A program made the translations under genes and the position numbers. Below, piece after piece: positions 36,101 through 48,100 of a stretch of 64,000 nucleotides of DNA; positions within the stretch are counted from its first letter, which is position 1; each line of letters starts with the position of its first letter. Source of the stretch: Eustoma russellianum (Eukaryota; Streptophyta; Magnoliopsida; Gentianales; Gentianaceae); contig AP025057.1 in the NCBI GenBank assembly GCA_036186865.1, forward strand, positions 23,262,348-23,326,347, written 5' to 3'. The notes beneath the pieces were generated by a model, which searched no databases, was not told the DNA's origin, and saw only the letters and a program-made list of their open reading frames with translations.

Positions 36101-39100
36101 TGACTGGTAAGATCTAAGGTTTTATGCCTTGAATATGTTTTGCTTATGCATGCCTATACTGTTGCTTAGTTAAATATGCATGATTCAGGAACTATCTTAG
36201 TATGTAGCATACCTGCGAATGTATTGTTCGACAGTGGCGCCAGCCACTCATTTATATCCAGAAAGTTTGCTAAGAATATCGATCATAACTCAATCCAACT
36301 AGAATCACCCTATAGAGTACAAGCAGCCGACGATCGGGTGCTTGCCTCTCATCATATCTTCAGAAATTGCGCGTTCGAGTTCGATGATCAGCGGTTCGAA
36401 GCCGATTTGATCCCCATATCCATGAGTGATTTCGATGTGATCCTTGGAATGGATTGGCTCTCAAAGAACCATGCTGAAATTGATTGCCGGAGTAGGCAAG
36501 TTATAATCAAGGATCCCACTCGAAATGAAGTATCATTCCAAGGAGGAGCCAAGTTAAAGAAACCATCCAAAAAGGTCTATGTTAATGCGGCTCGTGCCAG
36601 CCAAGCATTGAAGAAAGGCCATGAAGGATTCTTTGTTTATATCCTAGGTGCTGAGCAAGTGAGTCCCACCCTTGCTCAAGTTCCGGTTGTTAAAGAATAC
36701 CCTGATGTTTTCCCAGATGAATTACCCGGGTTATCTCCCGACCTCGAAATTGCCTTCGAAATAAACCTTGTTTCAGGAGCTGAACCCATATCAAAGGCCC
36801 CATATCGGATGGCACCTGCAGAACTGAAAGAGCTAAAGGAGCAGTTACACGAGCTGTTAGAGAAGAAGCTCATCCGCCCCAGTGTTTCACCTTGGGGTGC
36901 TCCTGTGTTACTCGTGAAGAAGAAAGATGGAAGTATCCGTTTATGCATTGATTTCCGGGAACTTAACAAAATCACTAAAAAGAATAAGTACCCATTGCCC
37001 CGGATCGATGACTTATTTGATCAACTCAGGGTACGTAACTAACAAGTTTTAGTTCAATTAAGGTTTAAATTTTCCAAAACCCTATCTAAAGAATCTTAAT
37101 GCAGGGATCTCGAGTTTTCAGTAAGATTGACCTGCGATCTGGATATTTTCAATTGAAAATTAAGGCTGAAGACGTTCCTAAGACTGCTTTCAAGACACGC
37201 TATGGACACTACGAATTTTTGGTCATGCCTTTTGGTTTGACCAACGCTCCTGCCGCCTTTATGGATCTCATGAATCGAGTTTTTCAAGATCAGTTGGACA
37301 AGTTCGTAGTGGTCTTCATAGACGATATTTTGATCTATTCACCAGATGAGGAAACTCATGCAGCCCATTTGAGGACGGTTCTGAATATCTTAAGAGAAAG
37401 ACGGTTGTACGCGAAATTTAGCAAATGCAAGTTTTGGCTGCATAGTGTATTCTTCCTCGGCCATGTTATATCAGAAAATGGGATTTCAGTAGATCCCAAG
37501 AAAATCGAGGCCATTACAGAATGGCCCAAGCCAACTACAGAGGTGAGAAGCTTCCTTGGACCAGTGTTGTTAGAGGCGCGGGGCGCACCGAGGCGATAGC
37601 TGTGAAAATTTGGGGCACGGGGCGCGGGGCGACGGGGCGCGCGCCCCATGAATCGGGGCGCCCCAAAGTCATTATAATTTTAATTTTACAACACATACAA
37701 AATAATTAAGTAACAATAATTAACCAAGCAATTATATTATCTCAAATACTACCCAAAACTAACCAATCCTTTTAAAACAATTCCCAACTTCAAATGCATA
37801 ATACAAAGAAATAACTAAATATCATCATCTTCATCATTCAAGAGCTCCTCCTCTACTCCTTCCGATTCCGAGCTAACCAAATTGATATCTTCATCCTCGG
37901 CTTCTTCATCCACAAGGGTTAAATTAGGAGTTGGAGCAATCCTCGAGGTCGATCTAGTACTATGCAGTGGTTCCAATACACCGGAAGCTCTAGTCACAGC
38001 GCTCCATGGTAGTGAATCATCTGCAAAGACATAATCATCATCATCACTTCCTCCATCTTCCATCCTCCCAAGTAACCACTCACTGCTGTCATCAATCTCA
38101 CTAAGGAGAATAGGATCAGTGGTGTCTCTTATATCAAATCGACGCATTAGTGCCCTATTATACTTCACTCAGTAGTTTCTGTAGACAAGACAAGAGGACT
38201 AGAAGAAACATAGAAGCAGTTTTTGTTACCTTTTACTAAATTCGTCAATTTAAGAGGCAAGATTTGGATCCCAAAACCTGCAGTCAAAATCTGCGATACC
38301 GGCGGCGGCAGCGGAGGGCGATATTAGCGGCGGCGGCGGCGGGCGATACCGGCGGCGGCGGCGGGCGATACCAGCGGTGGCGGCGGGCGATACCGGCGGC
38401 GAGCGATTGAGGTGTGCGATGTCGGGTCGGGACTAGGTCGCATGCGTCGACTGTTTTGAGGCTTTTTTGTTTTGCAGCGATTGTTATATTTAGGTTTTTA
38501 GGGGTTATATTTAGGTTTTTTTTAATAAAAGAAATTACTGTTTTGGAATTACTATTTTTTTAAAAAAAAAATTCCTGAAGCCATGCGCCTCGAGCGCCTC
38601 ATGCGCCTCGAGCGCCTCATGCGCCTCATGCGCGCCCCGCCTCGCTTCAGGTAAGTCGCACGCCTCGGTAGACTTGTGGCGCATTAAGCTGCGCCTCGTG
38701 CGCCCCGCGCCCCGGGCGCGCCCCGGGCGCGCCTCTAACAACACTGCCTTGGACTGGCAGGGTATCATCGGAACCCCCTCACCAGATTGATACAAAAGAA
38801 AACCAAGTTCGAGTGGAATGCCGATTGTCAAAGAAGCTTCTCGGAGTTAAAAGCAAAGCTGACATCCGCCCCTATCTTGGCTCAGCCCACTCCTGGCGAG
38901 AAATATGTGGTGTACAGTGATGCTTCCAAGAACGGCCTCGGATGTGTCCTTATGCAGAAAGATAGAGTGATAGCTTATGCATCCCGGCAATTGAAGCCAT
39001 TCGAGCAAAACTACCCTATTCATGATCTTGAGCTTGCCGCAGTGATTTTGCATTAAAGATATGGAGGCACTACTTATATGGTGAGAAATGCGAGATCTTC

Positions 39101-42100
39101 ACGGATCACAAAAGCCTAAAGTATCTTTTCACACAGAAGAAAATGAATATGCAGCCACGCAGATGGCTCGAGTTGATTAAAGATTATGATCTCTCAATTC
39201 AGTACCACCCTGTGAAAGCCAATAAAGTTGCTGATGCATTGAGTCGAAAGACAAGTCACCCACGTCAACCACCTCTTCAGCGAGACATGGAAGAATTTGG
39301 TCTTGAAGAAGTTGACTCCGTGGACGAAGTGCTCGCCAAATTAGTCCTTATCCCTTCACTGATTGATAAGATCAAAGAGGCTCAAGGAAACGATGAAGCC
39401 TTGAGAAAGATCAAGGAAAGGATAAAAGATAAGCCACAAAATGATTTTGAAGCTCGTAGCGATGGCAGTTTATGGTACAGAGGACGGTTATGTGTACTTG
39501 AGAACAAGGAAATTAAAGATGAAGTCTTGATGGAAGCCCACAATTCACGCTTATCTATACACCCTGGAGCTAACAAGATGTATCAGGACCTCAAGCAAAG
39601 GTTTTGGTGGCACGGCATGAAGAATCAAATAGCCGAATTTGTTGAGCGATGCTTGGTTTGTCAAAGAGTAAAAACTGAGCACCAAAGACCTGCCGGATTA
39701 CTACAACCTTTAGAAGTTCCAGAATGGAAATGGGACCACATCACCATGGATTTCGTGACCGACCTACCCAGGACTAAGTATGGAAACGATGCTATATGGG
39801 TCATCGTGGACCGTCTGACCAAGTCTGCTCACTTTATGGCCATGACGATTAAGGCATCTATGGAGAAGTTAGCTTCTATGTACATTGACCAGATTGTCTG
39901 CTTTCATGGTGTGCCCATAAGTATCATTTGTGATCGTGATCCCCGTTTTACCTCGAGATTTTGGACAGCCTTTCAAAAGGCAATGGGCACTGAGATCAGG
40001 ATGAGTTCCGCTTTTCATCCTCAAACTGATGCCAATCAGAAAGGACAATTCAAACCCTTGAAGACATGCTTCGTGCTTTCATTCTTGATTTTGGAGGAAG
40101 CTGGGATAGGAGTCTTAAGCTGGTTGAGTTTTCTTACAATAACAGCTTCCATAGATCTATCGGGATGGCACCCAATGAAGCTTTGTATGGGAGGAAATGT
40201 CGGTCCCCACTCTATTGGGACGAAATTGGAGACAAGATATATGCGGGATCCGACCTTGTAGAGCAAACACGAGGAAAAGTAGAGATTGTTCGACAAAGAT
40301 TGAAGGCAGCACAAGATAGAAGTAAGATATGAGCTGATGAAAGACGGAGACCCTTGGAGTTTCAAGAAGGGGAAAAAGTTTTCTTAAAGGTCTCTCCATC
40401 TAAAGGGATCAAGAGATTTGGCATAAAAGAGAAGTTGAGGCCAAGATTTATTGGCCCGTATGAAGTTCTAGAAAGAGTTGGTGAAGTTGCATATCGCTTG
40501 GCATTGCCCCTATCACTGTCCCAGTTACATGATGTGTTCCATGTCTCCCAACTTCGCCGATACGTTTATGATCCAAGTCACACCCTTGAGGATCAACAGC
40601 TGAAGGTTGAAGAAGATACATCTTATATAGAGGAGCCCCTAAAGATCGTTGATTGGAAAGAGAAGAAGTTGAGAAAGAGATCCATACATATGGTGAAGGT
40701 TCAGTGGAAATATCATTTTGGAGAAGAAGCCACATGGGAAACTGAGGAAGACATGAAGAATAGATACCCCCATCTTTTTGACTAGTTCTCTTAAGTTTCG
40801 AGGACGAAACTTATGATAAGGGGAGAGGATGTTGTACCCCAACCATACTGTACTTGAAACAATGATGATGTGGCATAATGAAATATTAATTCTCCCAAGT
40901 ACATTTTATTAAAGTTATATTAGTGCTTCTTTACTTAAATTCTTTTAAGATAGATACTATATAATTATACAAGTGGATGTCATAAAGTATGTGAAATGAC
41001 CATTTTGCCCCTCCAAAGCCTAGGGATTTCGGCCACAAGACATTGAAAGGCCTTAGAATATTTTCCTTTTTATAATAAGAAGACTAACCTAAATGGTCTT
41101 CACAAAAACAAACCTAAAATCATATACAAAAAATTAGATAATATAAATAATAGTATAATTATATAAGTATGAGTTATGAAAAATGTGAAAAGACAAAAAT
41201 ACCCTCCCCAAGGCCCCAAGATTTCGGCCAAACCCAAGGGGTTTCTAGAACCCTCTCAACCTTTCTAGTTTTCCATTATTTAAAAATTATATTACAAACA
41301 ATAATAAAATAAAATTCAAGCATGGGAGGCAAAAAGCTCACAATTTACAAGACCAAGGCTTGCTTTTCTTATTTTCATGAAAAGCCTTGTCTCCTTTCCC
41401 CTCATGCGCCGGCCTCCCCTTCTCTCCCTCCACCAATTAAGCCTTCTTTAATACTACCTAGAAGCTTCACATCCATCTTCACCTTGTACTCTCTCAAGAA
41501 GATCCCAAGCAAAGAACACTTAGGCTATTTTCATCACCATCCCTCTTCTACTATACGGCCCCCCTTGGAGCTAGGAGATTTAACACTATTTCCATTTTCA
41601 AGCTCAAAGAAGCATCTAGGTAAGTCACATTCCAAGCTCTTAAGTGAATTTCTCTATTTTAAAGAATGAAGCTCACATGGGTTCCTGTTTCCTACCCAAA
41701 ACCGTGACCTCCTTGGTCACTAGGAACAAGTTTTTCAAGCTTCTAAGTGATGCAAGCCTCTTGATAGTTTGAGCTCCTTTCAAACTCCGTTCAAAGCTTC
41801 ATCTTGGTAAGTAAATCTATCATCAAGTTAGCTCTATTTTTCATTTAAAATGGTAGCTAACAATTTCCCGTTCCCCTCCCTCAAAACCGTATGTTTCATG
41901 GGAGTAGTGGAGGAAACTTCAACTCATTCCATCCAAGATCCAAGCTAAGAGAAGGTTCTAGCTTGAAGAGGCAAGTATACTCTAGACTCTCATGACTTAT
42001 TTAAGGAATTAATGGCTTGAATGACTAGTTATTTTTAAGATATAAATTCTAGTTGAAGATACTAAGTGTTAAGCAAGAGATCTTAGTGGTTCCTTAAGAA

Positions 42101-45100
42101 AAATGAATTGCATGTGAATAATACTTCTAAAGATGAGTTCTTTACCTACATGCAATATGATATGAGGGTTGTTTTAGGATGATGTATGAACTAGCAAGTT
42201 GACTCTTGGCAAAAATAGATTTTGTGTGAAGCTTGAGAGGTATGAGGATGGCGTGTGTGCTATAGGTAATTTTACATGAGTATATTTGTACTAAATTGAA
42301 ATGTGACATGAGTCCCTTTTTGGCACAAGAAAACGGGCTGTTTAAGGAAGAAAGGTGATGCATGAACTAGTTGTACTAAGGGTGAACTCTATAAAGTGCA
42401 AAATGAGCCAAAGTGATGAATGCTATGTGTAAGTTGCAAACTGTTTTGGGGTGACTCATATGTGACTTAACAAAATTTATGAAATCTGGAATATTCATGT
42501 TAAAGGGGTGTATTTATTGGCTAATAAGTTATTTTATAAGAATAAGGTTAGTTGGTAAACTCTTGACATGAAACAGTGGCAAAAGACAGAACTACTGGAA
42601 CATGACAGTTTTATGTGGCGTGTTGTGTGACCTGAAAATGGACTTTAGGAACATGCAAATGAGCTGATTTTTGGTAGGATGCTAGCCTTGTATGTTTATT
42701 AAGTGCGTGAGTTGGAATTTCGGTAAAAGGACTTATGGTTTGGCCACAATAAAATTTTTAGTAAAACTGGTCACTCCAGAATCAGCACGCGACCCATTTT
42801 GGGAAAATAATAAACTGACCCCTTTAAAGTTGTGGGATTGCTCTGGAATTTTTATGTTAATTACTTAGGACATAGATGAGCATGTTCATGAAAATTAATC
42901 AACTTGGAATTATTGTTATGATGGGTAATTACTGAATTAAAGTTGGCGCTGCCAAACTGGAAAACAGGGCAGGATTAAGGATTAAGTTAGGAGGCCTTAG
43001 TCTTGTGAATTTGGACATGTATGAACTGTTGGGCCCATGTACATTACTCCTTGATGTGTTTACTGTGTTTTCCATGTTTTGACTCAAATTAATTAAGATT
43101 TTATGGTCTTTGAAATTAAGGAAAAGATGGGTATTGTACTGCTGGATTCAGCAACACACTTTTTAGCAGCTTAATGATTTAAGGGCCTTACTCATCTTGA
43201 AACGTTACGAAAATTTTATGGCATGTAGATAGGACCCCATTATTCACGTGTAAGGCAAAAGATTATAAAAATGGGCCTGATTCGTTATATTGGAGGCCCC
43301 ATGAACAGAACGTAAATTCTGAAAAATTTCCAGCCCATGGGAATTATGTCTACGTCATGTTTTAAGTAAATGTTTAAGATGATTTATGCCATGACTTGCA
43401 TTGCATTGCATCCCATGTATCATGCATGATCATGTGCATCATGAATCTGATTTTTCTAAGTTTTTCTGTATGCAAGTAAGCTCTTTTCAAGCAAGCAAGT
43501 TTTCGTTATGCACGTAAGTTATTTTTGGTCCCACGATTTTCAAAAGAAATGCTTTATGATTTCTTTGCCGGCTAAGCATGCCCATAACCCGATTCCAGAC
43601 CAGGGGTTAATAGGTCTGATAACATGATAAGTTCTGGACCCGTTCCAAACCGGGGTTAATTGGTCCGATGATATGTTCTGGACCCGATCCAAGCCCGGGG
43701 TTAATCGACCTGATGATATGTTCTGGACCCATCCCAGAACCGGGGTTAATTGGTCTGATGAAATGTTCTGGACCCGTTCAAATCTGAGGTTAATTGATCT
43801 GACACTCTATTTTCTGATACGTTGCTTATGGGACCAAATGATGGTTTTGACACGACATGACATCATGCATTGCATCTTGCATATTTCATGTGCACTTTGC
43901 ATGTTATAAACGGTTAAGTTAGGAGAAAATATGATATTGTCAGTATGGTATTACTTAAATTATGTCTAGGCTATATCTTCAAACAGATCAAGGATTAAAG
44001 GTCAGGTATGAATTAACATTTGAGGTACTTTGGGATTTTTCCATTCATGTTATGATTCTTTATTTATTTCATGCTAGTTTATTGTATGCTTGCTGAGTGA
44101 TTTTTATCACTCATACCTTTATTTTTCCCCAGAGCCAGTGAATGCTAAGGTTGAGTGGATCGAGGATGAGCCGAGAGTGCCGTACCCGTAGTCAAGGAGT
44201 CAGGAGGAGACCATACTTAAGGACTTTTGTGCTGATATGATGTTTGTACTATGAACTATGTTGGACTTTTGGGATTTCCGTTTATTTTGTTGTTGGACTA
44301 CTGTTTTGGGGACTTAATATTCCGGAATGCATGTTTATTTTAAAGTTTAATTCTGCCTAAATTTTACTACCATGTTAAATGTTAGCATGGGAGTCCATGA
44401 CTTAAGTGATGGATTTTCGCATGTTACGCATGACGCTTTGTACTCTCCTTAGTGAAGTAAGACGGGTGCACAGTACGCGGACAAGGTCCGGTGCGGGGCC
44501 CCACATATATAGAGGATATTGAATAGTCGAGATAGGATTTGTCCATCTCTTTTGAGAGAGATATCTTTTAGGCCCCTCGATAAGTGAAATTGTGAAATGC
44601 ATGGCCGTGCTCAGATAAATTGATAGTGTGATCAATATAATTTGTTTTATCAATCTACTTAGAGATCGAGTAATCATATGTTTGAACAATATAAGTATGA
44701 CGCTGACCACGACTTATGTTCAAACTAGATATCATGTGATAAAGGGATTAATGCATGTGCTATTATTAGGCTAGTTCGACTGTACTCGTACTAATTGGGT
44801 AGTCGTAATGCCTTGCTAGGGGTCAATTACAACTTGCTTGTTTAATAGAGATTTAACCGACTGCCAATTAATATGGGTCTATCGGGTCGCAAAAAAGAAT
44901 GCTTATGGACTAAGATTAATATTAGTAATATTAATATTGGATATTAATTATTATTATTATCATCATTTTTTAATATATATATATATATGTTATTGGATAA
45001 TATTAACAGAATCCATATCTGATATGGATTTTGATTGGTCTCCAATCCTGATAGAATCCATATCTGATATGTATTTTGATTGGCCTCATCTAATCAGATT

Positions 45101-48100
45101 TTTGAATCAGATTTAACTCTACATATATGGATATACAGAGAGCTCTGTCTTACAGAGTAGAGCCAAAAAAACAGATAAAGCCCTAGTTCGTTTTTGAGAA
45201 AAATGAAGTTCTCAGCCGCGCCGTTTGAAGAGCTAGCACTCCTGATAGAAGCATTTGTATGGATACCGACAGAGGGTGTTTATGTCATCGCACCTCTTTT
45301 ATATGCGGATTTCGAATCTACAGAGGTAAGGTTTTTGAATTTCTTTCATCGAATTAAACGAACAACATGGATCCTTGGTAGGAAAAAGATCAATTTTGTT
45401 TCTTCGCTGCGCGTTTTTGCATTGATTTTGTCGGTTTCCTAACACATACAGTCTCTTCCATGTACTCATCATATTTTTCATGTTTTTAGCTAAATCTACA
45501 CGTTTTCCACAAAAAGAAAAAACCCTACTAAGGTGGATCTTCAAGCAGCAGTAACAAATGGTGACCACTCACTTAGATGATCTTTTTTAAAAGACAGGAA
45601 AGATAGTAACAGTTAAATTAGAAATAAAGACAAAGAAATTGACAAGTCGATTAATATAGCGGACCTTTTTACATGGTAAGAAGGCTTCTGCGGCTCGGGC
45701 ATGAAAGAGAAAACATTCTGTTGATGGACCACTGTCACCAACAAAATGGTAGTCAAAGAGATGAAATCAAGGACTTACAAAGGACAACAATTTTAGATCA
45801 GAATACAAGTCACAGAGAAAATATGTTTATTCAGAGGAAATTGATGTCTCACCAAACTGTCATGAAGAAAATATGTTGATTGTGAAACCAATTATATCAA
45901 ATTTTGAAAGCCAATCCCAACAAAAAAAAAAAGGTTAAAAAAAATCCAAACCCATGCAAGCTAGGGGTTAGTTGCCGTAAAGAAATTTTGGGCAAAAGTA
46001 TGTCATACTCTCTAATTAAGGACAGACTCAAGGCAAAAAGGGTACTTGAAAAGTAACTGGCCAAACCGTTGGCCAGGTAAAGCATTCACCCATGGCTTCC
46101 ACTTTAATTTAATTCATTAAATTTTAGTAGCACGAATCATAATGAGCATACTACAGTACATCAAAGATCCAGCTTCTGATACATAAGTTTGGCATAAAAA
46201 AGAGGGCAAAAAAGAAGCATTAGGATATGCACATTCTAATAAGCATCTCACAATACAAAAATCCGTTAAGAAAACGTGAGGTAATATTACTTCACGTATA
46301 CACTCAACATTCAACCAATCAATCATATAAAGTATATCCTAATAAGATGAGAGGCAGGCAAACAATGTTAGTGTATGTGACATAGGCCATTGATTTGGAT
46401 CTTTATGTCATACATTTATTATTAATACAGAGGTTTTATTATCATTATTGTCGGTTAGTATGTTACACAATCATAATATATGTCTCTGGTTCATTATTGT
46501 CATAGAGATAGAATAATTTATAAACCGTATGAGTATTGATTTGATAATCATGAGATGATAATGTGTATGATGATACAAATCAATTCCATAGATACTTGTT
46601 AAAGAACAATGTATTGGATAGACGCATCATGAGATTACTGCATGGATTAGCGCCATAAATAAATATCATGATAGTTATGTTTTAATCCTTAGACTTGAGA
46701 TTTTCATAGTTCTCAACCTAAGGAATATTATATTTTGACATGATCAAACATTATACGTGACTGGATAATAATAAAAGTCATGATTGAATATGATAGAAAT
46801 TAGGTAGAGGATATTGAACAATCAAGATAGGATTTGTCCCTCTCTTGTGAGAGATATCTTTTGTTAGTATGATTAATATCATTTGTTTTATCAATCTACT
46901 TGGAGATCGAGTAATCATGCGTTTGAACAATACAAGTATAAGCTGACCATGACTTATGTTCAAATTAGATATCGTGTGACAAAAAGATTAATACATGTAC
47001 TATTATTAGGCTAGTTGGGTTGTTGGTTTAATAGAGATTTAACCTACTGCCAGTTAATATGTGTCTACCGGGTCACACACAAAAATGCGTATGGGTTGAG
47101 ATTAATATTAGTAATATTAACAATATAAATATTAGATATTGTTATTATTATTATTATCTTTTTTTTAAAACATATTTATATATATTATTGGATAATATCA
47201 ACAGAATCCACATCTGATATGGATTTTGAATGGTCTTATCCAATCCTGACAGAATCTACATCTGATATGGATTTTGATTGGCCTTATCCAATCCTGACAG
47301 AATCTACATCTAGATGACTTAAGAGTGATCAGAGAGGAAAAAATAGAAAACCCTAACTCAGTTTTGGAGAAAAACGAGTTTCAACCGCGCCGTTCTAGAG
47401 AGCTAGCACTCCAGCGGAAGCATTCGTGTGGATACCGACAGAGCGTAATCATATCATCGCACCTCCTCGTCTAAGGATTTTGAATCTACAGAGGTTAATT
47501 TGGATTTTTTTCATCGAATTAAACGAACAACATGGATCCTTGGTAGGAAATCAGAGATCGAGTTTTTTTGCTGCACGTTTTTTATAGCAGTGAGCCCGTT
47601 GATTTCCTAACAGTGGTATCAGAGCCTCTTGTTACTTTCGTTTAAGTCGAATATACCATGATGATGTGATTATATGTGATATCTTGAATTCGTATGGCAT
47701 GATATATGTACAAACCCTGATTCGAATTCCATATGATGAGAGAAGAATGGTGTTTTTAATTCGTTTTCATCAGATGATGTAATTCGAGATTGTTATATAT
47801 GATCAGATTCGTTTGTCAGGTGATGATTAAAATGATTCGATTTATGTCAGATATAAACATACGATAATGATTTTGTAAGAGTTTATGCATATTCAAAAGA
47901 GTTAGATTGTTAATAAGATTGATGATTCTGTTTTAGGGTTTCGAAGACAAAAATCAATTCCAACGATGCTTCTGTTTCAAGGTTTCCAGTGAGAAATATC
48001 AATTTGATTGATGCTACAATTGTTTGATGTCTTTGCATGGTGCATAACATGGCCTTAAGACCTATGTGATTGATTTATTCATATTTCCATTTTTGGGCAA

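Larger units (their letters stand above)
37562..38746 (-). mobile_element. hAT element derivative, 1185 bp, inserted in gypsy RT
   Basis: The ends are perfect inverted repeats of about 18 bp starting CAGTGTTGTTAGAGGCGC, with 8-bp target duplications CCTTGGAC at 37554-37561 and 38747-38754. Excision of the insert restores the RT reading SFLGLAGYH. Both the CAGTG ends and the 8-bp duplication are hAT hallmarks. The interior keeps the last part of a transposase gene on the minus strand, plus GC-rich subterminal repeats. It is an internally deleted derivative, non-autonomous. Confidence 0.95.
36176..40785 (+). pseudogene. Gypsy pol: protease, RT, RNase H, integrase, chromodomain
   Basis: Domains in order: aspartic protease (LFDSGASHSFISRKFA near 36218; VILGMDWLSKNHA), RT (36770-37560, with KDGSIRLCIDFRELN, MPFGLTNAPAAFMDLMN and catalytic FIDDILIYS), RNase H (38790-39240, with YVVYSDASKNGLGCVL and EIFTDHKSLKYLF), the HHCC integrase zinc region (HPGANKMYQDLKQRFWW, CLVCQRVKTEHQ), integrase core (WDHITMDFVTDLP, DRDPRFTSRFW, HPQTDANQ), and a chromodomain ending NRYPHLFD. 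Breaks: an intron-like 74-bp segment (37031-37104), a hAT element (37562-38746), frameshifts near 39055 and 40040, and a TGA near 40330. Compared with intact relatives the order and spacing are complete. Confidence 0.9.
30889..44505 (+). mobile_element. Full-length Ty3-gypsy chromovirus, 13.6 kb
   Basis: A complete element: 5' LTR (30889-34600), primer site (34603), gag, protease-RT-RNase H-integrase-chromodomain, polypurine tract, and 3' LTR (40830-44505). The target duplication TATAT is present on both sides (30884-30888 and 44506-44510). The two LTRs are near identical apart from one 34-bp deletion and scattered substitutions, so insertion is recent on the scale of this window. The chromodomain and very long LTRs fit the Tekay/Del group. 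Its coding region is disabled by stops, frameshifts and a hAT insertion, so it is not autonomous now. Confidence 0.95.

Noticed and set aside
37356..37649. Minus-strand open frame at the hAT left end
   Set aside because: It straddles RT and the hAT terminal repeat, so it is an artefact of the insertion.
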